A DNA stretch of 64,000 nt from Lysinibacillus irui (GTDB lineage Bacteria > Bacillota > Bacilli > Bacillales_A > Planococcaceae), in contig NZ_CP113527.1 of assembly GCF_028877475.1 (NCBI RefSeq), positions 1,233,501 through 1,297,500 on the forward strand. The letters run 5' to 3'. The position numbers were made by a program, and so were the translations under genes. Positions 42,850 to 51,753 of the stretch are shown here, in pieces. The stretch's first letter is position 1, and each line of letters begins with the position of its first letter. The notes below the pieces were generated by a model, which was not told where the DNA came from, searched no databases, and worked only from the letters and a program-made list of their open reading frames with translations.

Positions 42850-43737
42850 TCAAATCGATTGATTGATGATGTGGAGAAAGTTATTAAAGGATGAGGAATG
42901 ATGCTGTTCATTTTTTCTAGTACAAAGATAGATAGGACGCTGAATATCGATATCCTTTATAAAGACACGTGATACTTGTTGCTGTTGGATAAAGCTAGAG
43001 GCTGCAATGGAAGGGGCTAGCATAGTACCGAATCCTGCTGCAATAGCATGGATTGATTCATTAATTCCATCTAGTTGTAGTCCGACCTGAGGTGGGGGAA
43101 TCTTATGCACCTTACATAAAGCATTTAAGTATTCTTTTGTGGAGCTACCATCTTCCCTTGTGACAAAGGGCTGTTGCATAAGTTCTGCTAACGATACAGT
43201 TTGATCCGCTAGTGGGTGATTATAGGGCGCGATAAACCAATAATCTAAGTTCATTAAAAATTGATAATTGATATCTGGGTGATGTCCATCCTCTTTGACA
43301 ATAAAGGCTAAATCTACCTTATAATGCAGTAATTCCTCAATTACTTGATGCGAGTTAGCCGTTTTTAAATGAATATTTGTAGCTGGATAGATTTGCTTAA
43401 AATAAGCAAGCCATTTGGGTAATAAAAAGTGAGAGGGGACATGTGTAGATGCGATTTGCAATTCTTCGTTGCCAGTATTTTTTAGCTGCTCTATTTTATT
43501 TTCGATATCCTGCTCTAAATCAAATAATCGCTGAGCCTGTTTATATAAAAAAGCGCCATTTTGTGTTAGTGTAATACCTCTCCCTTTAGATTCCAACAAG
43601 GTTAAAGCTAGTTCCTTTTCTAAATTTCGTATTTGTATAGTGACGGCTGGCTGACTTATCATAAGAGCTTGGGCAGCTTTGGAAACACTATTGAGCTCGG
43701 CCACTTTCGTAAATAAACGTAGTGCATGTAAATTCAT
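42850..43737 (-). CDS. LysR-family transcriptional regulator
   Basis: A 295-residue LysR regulator: N-terminal helix-turn-helix MNLHALRLFTKVAELNSVSKAAQALMISQPAVTIQIRNLEKEL, then the two-lobed effector domain (LQIASTHVPSHFLLPKWLAYFKQIYPATNIHLK; FGTMLAPSIAASSF). ATG at 43737 follows AAAGGTGTG. It is divergent from an MFS exporter gene, its most likely target. A second LysR/MFS pair of the same design lies at 58.3-60.5 kb. Confidence 0.88.
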   Translation of the reverse strand: MNLHALRLFTKVAELNSVSKAAQALMISQPAVTIQIRNLEKELALTLLESKGRGITLTQNGAFLYKQAQRLFDLEQDIENKIEQLKNTGNEELQIASTHVPSHFLLPKWLAYFKQIYPATNIHLKTANSHQVIEELLHYKVDLAFIVKEDGHHPDINYQFLMNLDYWFIAPYNHPLADQTVSLAELMQQPFVTREDGSSTKEYLNALCKVHKIPPPQVGLQLDGINESIHAIAAGFGTMLAPSIAASSFIQQQQVSRVFIKDIDIQRPIYLCTRKNEQHHSSSFNNFLHIINQSI

Positions 43738-43856
43738 GATAGACACACCTTTTATAAATTATTTTTATGCTTTTATATACATTATATATTAGATTTATTA
43801 ATCTTCACTCTGTATTCTTTTAATTACAGTAGGGAACTGGGGAGGGGGATGAACAC

Positions 43857-45041
43857 TTGAATCGACAGCATATGGGGATTGTTTTTGGAGGAATATTATT
43901 ATTGGTTGTAGCGATGGGGATTAGTCGCTTTGCTTTTACACCGATTTTGCCATTTATGCGCCGTGATGTAGGATTTTCATTAGAAGTAGCTGGGTTTTTA
44001 GCCTCAAGCAATTATATTGGCTATTTTATTGGAGCATTATGGGCGGGCTTTATTTATCGTCAACGCAAAAAACTTTTATTGGCAAGTGTTGTTTTCAACG
44101 TCCTTTCAGTAGGCTTAATGGGATTAATAGAGCTGTATAGTGTATGGCTAGTGCTTCGTTTAATCGCAGGTATTACAGGGGGCTTAATTTTTGTCTTAAC
44201 GTCTAGTATTGTGATGGATTATTTGGCGAAACATTCACTGTCACGATGGTCTGGCTATGTCTTTAGTGGGATTGGTTTAGGGATTGCAATTTCAGGTTTA
44301 TGTGTACCTATTATTGAAGCTAAATTTGCATGGCAAGGTACATGGCTAGGATTAGGAATATTGTCAGCGGTTTTTTTACTCATGACAACTATTTTGTGGA
44401 AGGGTTTAGAGACTGGGGACGGTTTAAAAGTTGCAAAATCACTCGATACGAAAATGACAAAGGGCTTTATGCCATGGCTGATCGTGTCTTATGGATTAGA
44501 GGGCTTAGGTTATATTATTACAGGAACTTTTTTAGTTGATATTATTCATAATATCCCTTCTCTACAGGCTTATTCCTCGTATAGCTGGGTGATGGTGGGG
44601 TTAGCAGCGATACCATCAGCACCAGTCTGGACAGTTTTATTAGAAAAATTTTCGGCAATAAAAATTTTGTTTGTGGCATACATATTTCAAGTGATAGGCA
44701 TCTTGTTACCCGTATTTTCACAAAGTGTATGGAGTGTATTGTTAGCATCGTTTTTATTCGGTCTAACCTTTGTAGGAATAGTCACACTAACAACATCCTA
44801 TGCACGTCAGCTTTTTCCGACCCAGAGCGGATTCGTTGTATCTCTATTAACAACCTTTTATGCTTTTGGACAAATTATTGGTCCAATTATCGCAGGAAAA
44901 CTGGTAGAAGTTTATAGCAGCTATAAAGCAGCACTTGTCTTTGCAGGGGTAATTGTATTTCTTGCATTACTTGTCATGGTTGTTGGCAGGTGGCTCACTG
45001 TCAAAAAAGAAGCTGTCGCTGAACAATCCATTTCAATATAA
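43857..45041 (+). CDS. MFS transporter, YbfB family
   Basis: A 394-residue transporter with twelve helices. The opening VFGGILLLVVAMGISRFAFTPILPFMRRDVGFSLEVAGFLASSNYIGYFIGALWAG is characteristic of the YbfB/YjiJ group (MFS_4). Cargo is unknown. The start is TTG at 43857, 8 bases after GGAGGGGG; an ATG at 43849 in another frame runs into a stop after three codons. It is paralogous to the transporter at 59320. Confidence 0.87.
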   Translation: MNRQHMGIVFGGILLLVVAMGISRFAFTPILPFMRRDVGFSLEVAGFLASSNYIGYFIGALWAGFIYRQRKKLLLASVVFNVLSVGLMGLIELYSVWLVLRLIAGITGGLIFVLTSSIVMDYLAKHSLSRWSGYVFSGIGLGIAISGLCVPIIEAKFAWQGTWLGLGILSAVFLLMTTILWKGLETGDGLKVAKSLDTKMTKGFMPWLIVSYGLEGLGYIITGTFLVDIIHNIPSLQAYSSYSWVMVGLAAIPSAPVWTVLLEKFSAIKILFVAYIFQVIGILLPVFSQSVWSVLLASFLFGLTFVGIVTLTTSYARQLFPTQSGFVVSLLTTFYAFGQIIGPIIAGKLVEVYSSYKAALVFAGVIVFLALLVMVVGRWLTVKKEAVAEQSISI

Positions 45042-45046
45042 CGCAT

Positions 45047-45083
45047 AAAAGCCAGAAATCCTATTGGGATTTCTGGCTTTTCT
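45047..45083 (+). terminator. Terminator after the MFS gene
   Basis: AAAAGCCAGAAATCC (45047-45061) and GGATTTCTGGCTTTT (45067-45081) form a perfect 15-base stem with a 5-base loop. Confidence 0.9.
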
Positions 45084-45189
45084 CATTTACTTAAAGAAGC
45101 CGTGCCTCTATCTACATGATATTAAAAGATATAATAAAAGTCTATATATTTTTTTCTTTATATGGAAAAATAGACAAGTGCACAAAAGA

Positions 45190-45201
45190 CGTAACGTTAC
45201 G
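45190..45201. repeat. Perfect 12-base palindrome before the methyltransferase gene
   Basis: CGTAACGTTACG lies 26 bases before the ATG at 45228. It may be an operator; nothing identifies the regulator. Confidence 0.35.
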
Positions 45202-45227
45202 ATTCTACTTTGAAATGAGGTCTTTAT

Positions 45228-45968
45228 ATGAATACAGAACAAGCCGTTCAACGCTGGAATCAATATGCAGAAAGGTATACAGCTAACTACGATGAGCAGG
45301 GTGACATTCATCGTGTAGTACTGTTAAACCCCACTATCTTTGCATTGTTGGAAGAGATCAATGGAAAGCATGTATTAGATGCAGGGTGTGGAGAAGGCTA
45401 TTTAAGCAGATTACTGGTGAAGAATGGTGCAAGAGTAACAGCGGTTGATTTTTCACAAAAAATGCTGGACATTGCTAAGGAAAGAACGCCACAGAAGGAT
45501 GCTATTCAATTTTTACAAGGGAACTGTGAAAAATTAGCGTTTCTAGCAGATGAACAATTTGATTGTATTGTTTCGAATATGGTTCTCCAAGATTTAGAGG
45601 ATTATCAGGCTGCTCTATGTGAGATGTATCGATTATTAAAACCTACTAGCACTTTTATTTTTTCGATTTTACACCCATGCTTTGTGACACCAAATAGTGG
45701 ATGGATGAGACATGTGGAGCTAGATCAGCAATATTGGAAAGTCCAACGTTATTTTTATGAAGGGGTGTACCAACAGCTAGATGCTGAGCCACCAATCATT
45801 CTGTACCATCGAACATTAACAAGCTATGTGCAAGCAATTAGGCAAGCTGGATTTATGATTGAAACTATTGTAGAGCCAAAGCCATCAGAGGAGATGCTAG
45901 AGAAGTATCCTCAATTTAAGGAAGATTTGCATTGTGCAGATTTTATTGTTTTTAAATTAAGAAAATAA
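45228..45968 (+). CDS. Class I SAM-dependent methyltransferase
   Basis: A 246-residue methyltransferase. Motif I is HVLDAGCGEGYLSRLLVKNGARVTAVDFSQKML, with an acidic residue for the SAM ribose at VDFS; motif IV region is FDCIVSNMVLQDLEDY. The substrate is unknown; the overall form fits the small-molecule or tRNA methyltransferase group (Methyltransf_11). It is followed after 13 bases by the next gene, likely one operon. Confidence 0.85.
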   Translation: MNTEQAVQRWNQYAERYTANYDEQGDIHRVVLLNPTIFALLEEINGKHVLDAGCGEGYLSRLLVKNGARVTAVDFSQKMLDIAKERTPQKDAIQFLQGNCEKLAFLADEQFDCIVSNMVLQDLEDYQAALCEMYRLLKPTSTFIFSILHPCFVTPNSGWMRHVELDQQYWKVQRYFYEGVYQQLDAEPPIILYHRTLTSYVQAIRQAGFMIETIVEPKPSEEMLEKYPQFKEDLHCADFIVFKLRK

Positions 45969-45981
45969 AGGAGAAGTAACC

Positions 45982-46497
45982 ATGCGTTTATTCCATATCA
46001 GTGAAGACCCTACTATTACGATTTTTCATCCTCGACTACCTGAGCGACCAGATTTAGATGCCACCAAAGGGCTTGTATGGGCGATCAACGAGAGATGCTT
46101 GCCGAATTATTTAACGCCAAGAGATTGTCCACGTGTTTGTTTTCATGCAGGAGAACAGACAACAGAGCAGGACAGACAGCACTATCTAGCTCAAGCCTCT
46201 CATGTAGTAGTCATAGAAAACAAGTGGTTGGAAGTATTGAAGAATACAAGTCTTTACCTATATGAGTTTGATAGTAATGGATTCACATTACAGGATGATA
46301 TTGCTGGCTATTATACAAGTGAATTAACACAAATGCCCATCAATGTCACAGAGATCGATGATATAGAGAAAGCATTATTGGAGTATAATGTTGAATTGCG
46401 AATCGTAGATAGCTTGTGGGACATCCATGATGAAATCCAGCATACAAGCTTAAATTGGTCGATGTGCAGAATGCGCTTTGCACAGCCTAGACATTAA
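45982..46497 (+). CDS. DUF6886-like protein, unknown function
   Basis: A 171-residue soluble protein beginning MRLFHISEDPTITIFHPRLPERPDLDATKGLVWAINERCLPNYLTPRDCPRVCFHAG. The HISE..I..F.PR start and the VWAI...LPNYL.PRDCPRV block recall the family I know as DUF6886; the number is from memory and untested. No enzyme motif is known. A good AAAGGAGAAG site precedes the ATG. It is probably co-transcribed with the methyltransferase. Confidence 0.7.
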   Translation: MRLFHISEDPTITIFHPRLPERPDLDATKGLVWAINERCLPNYLTPRDCPRVCFHAGEQTTEQDRQHYLAQASHVVVIENKWLEVLKNTSLYLYEFDSNGFTLQDDIAGYYTSELTQMPINVTEIDDIEKALLEYNVELRIVDSLWDIHDEIQHTSLNWSMCRMRFAQPRH

Positions 46498-46499
46498 AA

Positions 46500-46545
46500 A
46501 TAAGCCTCGTCATGCACCTAATGCATGGCCGAGGCTTGTTTTTTA
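46500..46545. terminator. Bidirectional terminator
   Basis: AAGCCTCG (46502-46509) and CGAGGCTT (46530-46537) with an inner CATGCA/TGCATG stem, then T residues. Confidence 0.85.
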
Positions 46546-47031
46546 TTAGACAGTAGATGTTTGTTCAATTGGTGCTGAAGAGATATTGACCAATTTTTTG
46601 TCTTGATAGGTAAAAATATATTCATAATTAGTTGTTTCCTTTAGCATTGTGGGTAAATAATATTTTAAATCCGCAATGCCCACATTTTCAGGGTGGAAAA
46701 TCCAAGTAAGTTCCTTCCAATCTAGAATACCCTCAGCAACCTTTAGAGGGGTTACATATGTAAAAGATTCAGGTAGTTCCGCTATAAACGCATACATACA
46801 ACCATAGTTAATATCGCCATCTGTCCATGTAATTTTTCCTTTATACGTAATATCCTCGACAGTAATACATGTCTCTTCTTTAATTTCACGGATTGCACAA
46901 GCTAATGGTGTTTCATTCTGTTCAATTTTACCACCAACACCATTCCATGCACCCATCCACTGCGGCTTATCTCTATTCAGCAAAAGGATATGATCACCCT
47001 TCTTTACAAAACAAATAGTAAATTCAATCAA
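46546..47031 (-). CDS. Nudix hydrolase, MutT/8-oxo-dGTPase type
   Basis: A 161-residue Nudix enzyme. The box is GGKIEQNETPLACAIREIKEETCI, preceded by LLLNRDKPQWMGAWNGVG, a pattern shared with 8-oxo-dGTP diphosphatases. Substrate is unproven. Its start is 20 bases downstream of the GrpB-family gene stop, in the same direction, so the two may be co-transcribed. Confidence 0.86.
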   Translation of the reverse strand: MIEFTICFVKKGDHILLLNRDKPQWMGAWNGVGGKIEQNETPLACAIREIKEETCITVEDITYKGKITWTDGDINYGCMYAFIAELPESFTYVTPLKVAEGILDWKELTWIFHPENVGIADLKYYLPTMLKETTNYEYIFTYQDKKLVNISSAPIEQTSTV

Positions 47032-47050
47032 ATTTATTCCTCCTTGTTAA

Positions 47051-47596
47051 TTAGCTATCCGAGCGAGAGGGCGACCAGCCTGTAAGCTGACTCCATTGAT
47101 TAGCTTGTTTTAAAATTTCCCAAATGATCGCTTCTTTAGAGTTTGTATATAGTTGTCGGTTATTTATGTATTTTTCTGCAAATTCATATTTTACCTGCTC
47201 GTAGCGACGACAGTAATTTGGATGACAGCGCAAAAAATCTCGAAATAATAAGGCCAGCTGTTCTGCCCAACTACCAGCCTGTCGAACATGAATATGTACT
47301 CGTCTATGACCAGGAGCCTCTCGAAAATAGCGTTTAGACTTGTCTGGATTGTTTGCTCGATAAATAAAATCAAGACATTCTAGTGGTCCTTTAAACGCTT
47401 CCAATGGCGTAAATGATGCTACGGATAGTTGTATGTCAATCACTGGTTTCGCTGCTAAGCCTGTTATAGAAGTTGAGCCAATATGATCAATTCTCAGTGC
47501 GTTGTCTCCTAGGGCCTCACGTAATCGAGAACCTATGCTATGAAATTCTTTAGCCCATTCATCTGTATATGGCAAAATTAAAATAGGATCGGACAT
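47051..47596 (-). CDS. GrpB family protein (UPF0157)
   Basis: A 181-residue protein of the GrpB/UPF0157 group, a branch of the nucleotidyltransferase fold. Diagnostic parts are RIDHIGSTSITGLAAKPVIDIQLSV, HRRVHIHVRQAGSWAEQLALLFRDFLRCHP and the tail YEFAEKYINNRQLYTNSKEAIIWEILKQA. Some relatives have been linked to dephospho-CoA kinase fusions; no function is fixed. ATG at 47596 follows AAAGGAGG. Confidence 0.88.
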   Translation of the reverse strand: MSDPILILPYTDEWAKEFHSIGSRLREALGDNALRIDHIGSTSITGLAAKPVIDIQLSVASFTPLEAFKGPLECLDFIYRANNPDKSKRYFREAPGHRRVHIHVRQAGSWAEQLALLFRDFLRCHPNYCRRYEQVKYEFAEKYINNRQLYTNSKEAIIWEILKQANQWSQLTGWSPSRSDS

Positions 47597-47713
47597 TTTT
47601 TCCTCCTTTGGATAGCTATTTAAATAGTGTATCAAAAAAAGAGCAGATCACGTAAAACATTCTAATGTGAGCATGTTATAGTTGTATAAAGATAGTTGAA
47701 GGAGTGAGGAGCT

Positions 47714-48166
47714 ATGATTTTAATTAGTGCCTGCTTAGCTGGAATAAATGTTCGTTATAATGGTACGAACAGTCTAGATGAAAAAATACAAAAGCTTGTG
47801 TTAGAAAATAAAGCTGTCACCGTTTGTCCTGAGTTAATGGGAGGTTTTACAACGCCACGCGAGCCTGCTGAAATTGTTGGAGGAAATGGTCATGATGTTC
47901 TTGATGGGAAAGCAAGGGTCGTTGAAAGATCTGGACGTGATGTTACAGAATTATACCTTAAAGGAGCGAATGCGACCTTACAAAAAGCACGCGAAATAGG
48001 TGCAACAAAGGTTGTCTTAAAGGAGTATAGCCCATCTTGTGGTAGTGCCATGATTTACAATGGGGAATTCAATGGCACTAAATTAGTTGGTGTGGGAGTA
48101 ACGACTGCATTACTACAAAGGCATGGAATTGAGGTAGTGTCGGAAGAGCAATTTCTAACAAATTGA
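47714..48166 (+). CDS. DUF523 family protein
   Basis: A 150-residue cysteine-containing protein. The start ILISACLAGINVRYNGTNS, then VTVCPELMGGFTTPREPAEIVGG and VVLKEYSPSCGSAMIYNGEFNGT, are the three conserved cysteine motifs of DUF523 (YbbK). The cysteines may bind a metal or cluster; related proteins are linked to thiouracil metabolism, but the role here is not proven. ATG at 47714 follows GAAGGAGTGAGG. Confidence 0.87.
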   Translation: MILISACLAGINVRYNGTNSLDEKIQKLVLENKAVTVCPELMGGFTTPREPAEIVGGNGHDVLDGKARVVERSGRDVTELYLKGANATLQKAREIGATKVVLKEYSPSCGSAMIYNGEFNGTKLVGVGVTTALLQRHGIEVVSEEQFLTN

Positions 48167-48244
48167 ACCCAACATGACTGCGATTTTAGATGAGGGGGTA
48201 ACCTTTGTCATTGGAAACGTCTGAACAGATGGGAGGTGGGTGAT

Positions 48245-49003
48245 ATGCCATTAACCTTTGCACATCCAGCCGTAATTTTACCTTTTTCAAGACAAAGTAA
48301 ATACATACATTTTTCAGCATTAGTATTAGGAAGTATGGAGCCTTATTTTGAATATTTTTTAAGAGGCAGACCAATAGGCGAGATTGGACATAGCTTAACA
48401 GGTTTTTTTACTTTTAATCTACCTCTTGTAATCTTGCTCTATCTAATTTATCGAGCATGTATTCAGCAACATCTAATTAATCATTTACCGGTATGTTTGC
48501 AGGATACAGCTAACCAACAAACAACCAAAAGTAAACTATTCAATATCGTGGTATTTAGCTATTCAGCTTTATTCGGAATGTTAACTCACGTGGTTTGGGA
48601 TTCTTTTACTCCTAAAAATGGATTTATGGTCACGCAAGTATCTATTTTAGCTGAAATAATGCCACTGTTTGGTTTACAGATTCCTCTTTATAAATACTTG
48701 CAACATGGTAGTACTTTAGTTGGCATCACACTAATGATTTGCTATGTCTCTTATAGGGCAGCTAATCAACCAAAGAAATTCTTACCAAGTATTCAGCCTA
48801 AACAAAAACTCATCTTTTGGCTTCAAGTACTTGGATTGGCATTTTTCTATGTATGTATTTGGTGCTTAATAAATGAGGTTTCACTAAGAAGCTATGGTGT
48901 TTGGTTGGTTCGCTTTATCGATTCTAGTTTCTTGAGCCTGTTAACGATTTGTTTGCTACATACACCTCGTCACAATAACATCAAGGTAAAAGGACTTCCA
49001 TAA
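48245..49003 (+). CDS. DUF4184 family membrane protein
   Basis: A 252-residue membrane protein with about six helices. PLTFAHPAVILPFSRQSKYIHFSALVLGSMEPYFEYFLRGR is the characteristic DUF4184 N-terminus, and THVVWDSFTPKNGF is also conserved. The His and Asp residues recall metal-dependent membrane hydrolases, but no function is known. ATG at 48245 follows GGGAGGTGGG. Its stop codon lies inside the bidirectional terminator that follows. Confidence 0.85.
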   Translation: MPLTFAHPAVILPFSRQSKYIHFSALVLGSMEPYFEYFLRGRPIGEIGHSLTGFFTFNLPLVILLYLIYRACIQQHLINHLPVCLQDTANQQTTKSKLFNIVVFSYSALFGMLTHVVWDSFTPKNGFMVTQVSILAEIMPLFGLQIPLYKYLQHGSTLVGITLMICYVSYRAANQPKKFLPSIQPKQKLIFWLQVLGLAFFYVCIWCLINEVSLRSYGVWLVRFIDSSFLSLLTICLLHTPRHNNIKVKGLP

Positions 49004-49017
49004 ACGGGAGTCCTTTT
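48988..49017. terminator. Bidirectional terminator containing the DUF4184 stop
   Basis: AAAAGGACT (48988-48996) and AGTCCTTTT (49009-49017) flank a loop that includes the TAA at 49001. Confidence 0.75.
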
Positions 49018-49019
49018 GG

Positions 49020-49727
49020 TTATTTCCTTTTTAGCTTAGATAAAAGGAAGAATAGAGTGATAACGAAACCAGCATAGACTAGTATCCAGGCAAATTGCCA
49101 ATAAAACTTACTAGGTATGGATGTTATTTGATCGCCAATAGCCAACATTTCTAAAGAAAGATGGACAGGGGGAAGAACCCAAATAAGACCATTTAGTTGG
49201 TCAAGTGAATCCTTTAATGTTGCTAATACTATGGCAAACAATAATACACTAATAACTCCCCACCAAGTATTTTGTTTATTTTTAACAAGGTCTCTTGTAA
49301 ACAGAGCAGATAGGGCCATACCTAAAGTAGCCAAAGTAAAATGGGCGAAAAATCCAAGAAATAGGTGAATAAAGCTTGGCTTTTCAGCAAAAGCATGGAT
49401 GACTACTGGGTAAATGATAGATACAAAACTTAAGCTGAAAGCAATTACTATATTAATTATAAATAGGCTGACATTATATGGTGTTGAACCATTCGCATGC
49501 AGTATCGTAATCATTTTTTGCCCTTCATCCTCTGAATGAAACAATGTCACGGTAAACCAACCCATCAGGAAAAAGAGGATAATAGAGGTAAAGGAAAAGC
49601 TATCTAATATAGGGTTTGGAACAAATGTATAGTTGATTACAAGACATAAAATGAAAATAGAAAAAGGTGGCACATACTGATAGGTTCTCGCGTAATTGCT
49701 TAACTGATAACGCATTAAACTAATCAT
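49020..49727 (-). CDS. ABC transporter membrane subunit
   Basis: A 235-residue protein with six predicted helices (near 15-33, 42-62, 85-110, 118-140, 152-172, 208-230). It fits the ABC-2 export permease type, and overlaps the upstream ATPase gene by 8 bases, so the two form one transporter. Sequence outside the helices gives no hint of the cargo. Confidence 0.78.
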   Translation of the reverse strand: MISLMRYQLSNYARTYQYVPPFSIFILCLVINYTFVPNPILDSFSFTSIILFFLMGWFTVTLFHSEDEGQKMITILHANGSTPYNVSLFIINIVIAFSLSFVSIIYPVVIHAFAEKPSFIHLFLGFFAHFTLATLGMALSALFTRDLVKNKQNTWWGVISVLLFAIVLATLKDSLDQLNGLIWVLPPVHLSLEMLAIGDQITSIPSKFYWQFAWILVYAGFVITLFFLLSKLKRK

Positions 49728-50592
49728 TTGCTATAAATTTCTCCTTATCATTGATTGGCATAAGTTGTTTGATAGAAGCTTTTTTTAGAAGTAGCTGTTG
49801 TAAAAGATCGTCGGTATGCTGTGCTTGATAGCGAATATTAACTTCGTAAAAACCAGTAGCCAATTGTGTCTGGTGGTTAATTTCTATTAAATGAGATAGG
49901 TCCTCTAAGTATGTAGGATTAGAAATATCAAAAATTAATTGATTATAGGTTACATCCTTCAAGGGTAAATCTGTCCGCATCACTTTTTTGTTGTGAATCA
50001 TGAGAATCGTATCCACGACATGATCCAAAAGCTTTGTTTCGTGACAGCTTAAGATAATCGTCATTCCTTGTTGTTTGAGGCTATGAAGAGTTTGTTCCAA
50101 CTCATTTTGTGATGTAAGGTCTAATCCTGATAAAGGCTCATCTAATATCAACAAATCTGTTTCATCCAGCATCGCCTGCATAATCATTATTTTTTGTTTC
50201 ATCCCTTTAGAAAAGTTGATAATACGAGTATTTTGAACATCTACTAAGCTAAAAAGTTCTAGTAAATAATTTATTCTCGGTAATAGTTCTTGTTTAGCCA
50301 TTCCACGGATTCGCCCCATCTGATAAAGATATTCTTGAGGCGTAAATAAAATATGAGAAGGGGAAACTTCTGGGACATAGCCAATTTTTAAGTTTTGTTT
50401 GGAAGGAATAATTGAACCATGGTCAGGCGTAATAAGACCAGCAATCATTTTTAATAGCGTGCTTTTGCCAGAGCCATTTTTCCCAACGATAGCAATGATT
50501 TGGTTATGATCGATTGGAAATGAGACATTATCTAAAATTTTTATGCCCCTGTATTGCTTGGTGATATTTTGTGCGTTAAACAAACTATTCAT
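49720..50592 (-). CDS. ABC transporter ATP-binding protein
   Basis: A 290-residue ATPase with Walker A GKNGSGKST, a variant signature FSKGMKQK in place of LSGGQ-type, Walker B LLILDEPLSGLDL and a final switch histidine in ILSCHET. A C-terminal extension of about 75 residues after the ATPase core is of unknown role. It pairs with the overlapping permease gene. The class is that of ABC-2 exporters for peptides or drugs. Confidence 0.87.
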   Translation of the reverse strand: MNSLFNAQNITKQYRGIKILDNVSFPIDHNQIIAIVGKNGSGKSTLLKMIAGLITPDHGSIIPSKQNLKIGYVPEVSPSHILFTPQEYLYQMGRIRGMAKQELLPRINYLLELFSLVDVQNTRIINFSKGMKQKIMIMQAMLDETDLLILDEPLSGLDLTSQNELEQTLHSLKQQGMTIILSCHETKLLDHVVDTILMIHNKKVMRTDLPLKDVTYNQLIFDISNPTYLEDLSHLIEINHQTQLATGFYEVNIRYQAQHTDDLLQQLLLKKASIKQLMPINDKEKFIAND

Positions 50593-50691
50593 AAATCTAA
50601 CACCTACTTATTTGGGTTTTGAAAGGAAACTACCCTAATTGTAAGACACTAGATGTTTGTTTGGCAAAAGAAACCATTTTAAATAAAGTAA

Positions 50692-50735
50692 CAGTAAGGA
50701 TCTTCTCTAAAGGGGAATGAATCCTTACTGTATTT
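50692..50735 (-). terminator. Terminator after the NatB-type permease gene
   Basis: ACAGTAAGGAT and ATCCTTACTGT flank an 18-base loop directly downstream of the stop on the minus strand. Confidence 0.75.
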
Positions 50736-50736
50736 T

Positions 50737-51753
50737 TTACAACGAGCGATATTTTTTTAAACTGATAATATTTAATGTAATAAAAACGAGGGCGAAACAG
50801 GCAAGAACGCTGATATTCACTACGATATCAGGGAAGGTATAACCTTTATACATAACATCATTCAATGCGTCCGCTGCATAGTAAAGAGGCATGATACGTC
50901 CAATGTTTTGAAGCCATTCTGCCATACTATCGAGCGGAAATATACCTGAAAAGAATACTTGCGGAACAATAACAAGCGGGATGAATTGCATCATTTGGAA
51001 CTCTGAAGCAGCAAAGCTTGATAGCAAGGCACCTAAGGATAACGATACAAGGGCAACCATCATATTAATGAGAAAGACAAGCCAGATTGAACCTACATGA
51101 ACGATATCTAGTACATAAATACCAAATAGCACGATAATAATCGTTTGCAAGAAGGCAAATAATCCATAGCCAATCATATAGCCTGCTACAATTTCAGAGC
51201 GTTTAATAGGTGTCGCAAGTAGTCGCTCCAATGTCCCTGAAGTACGTTCCTTTAGTAAAGCGATTCCTGTAATTAAAAAGACAAAGAAGAACACAAAGAA
51301 ACCAATTAACATGGGACTAAAAATATCAAAAATTGCCGTATCCTCATTACCATAAACATAGTCCGTTTCTAAACTGTCTATAGCAGCGTGTGAAGGTTGT
51401 AACATTTGCGCAAGCTGCATCGTTAACGCTTTTGCTTGGGAAGGGTCATCATTTAATAACGTTAACTTACTATCATTTTGCTTGATTGTAAGCCAGCCAT
51501 CATACTCTTTATCTTGTAGCTGCTTTTTCGAAAAATCATCATCCTCAATAATTGTAAAATCGGCATCTTTTAATTTATCGATTAGTGGTGCGGGTCCATT
51601 CGTGACAACAAGTGTGACAGAAGTTTCGTTACTATTAAATATAAAATACATTAAGGATAAGACGAGAAGCGGGGCAAAAAATAATAAAGCGAGTGTCCGT
51701 TTATCTCGTTTCATTTGCTGAATAATTCTTGTGACAATTGCACCTATTCTCAT
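50737..51753 (-). CDS. ABC-2 type exporter permease
   Basis: A 338-residue permease. One helix near residues 20-38 is followed by a large external domain (to about 160) and five helices. The sequence LLKERTSGTLERLLATPIKRSEIVAGYMIGYGLFAFLQT is the conserved ABC-2 motif, and FIPLVIVPQVFFSGIFPLDSMAEWLQNIGRIMPLYYAADALNDVM is typical of multidrug or linearmycin-type exporters. It overlaps its ATPase gene by four bases. Confidence 0.88.
   Translation of the reverse strand: MRIGAIVTRIIQQMKRDKRTLALLFFAPLLVLSLMYFIFNSNETSVTLVVTNGPAPLIDKLKDADFTIIEDDDFSKKQLQDKEYDGWLTIKQNDSKLTLLNDDPSQAKALTMQLAQMLQPSHAAIDSLETDYVYGNEDTAIFDIFSPMLIGFFVFFFVFLITGIALLKERTSGTLERLLATPIKRSEIVAGYMIGYGLFAFLQTIIIVLFGIYVLDIVHVGSIWLVFLINMMVALVSLSLGALLSSFAASEFQMMQFIPLVIVPQVFFSGIFPLDSMAEWLQNIGRIMPLYYAADALNDVMYKGYTFPDIVVNISVLACFALVFITLNIISLKKYRSL

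Noticed and set aside
43849-43860. Start at ATG 43849 for the MFS transporter
   Set aside because: That frame ends after three codons; TTG at 43857 is in frame with the transporter and correctly spaced from the ribosome site.
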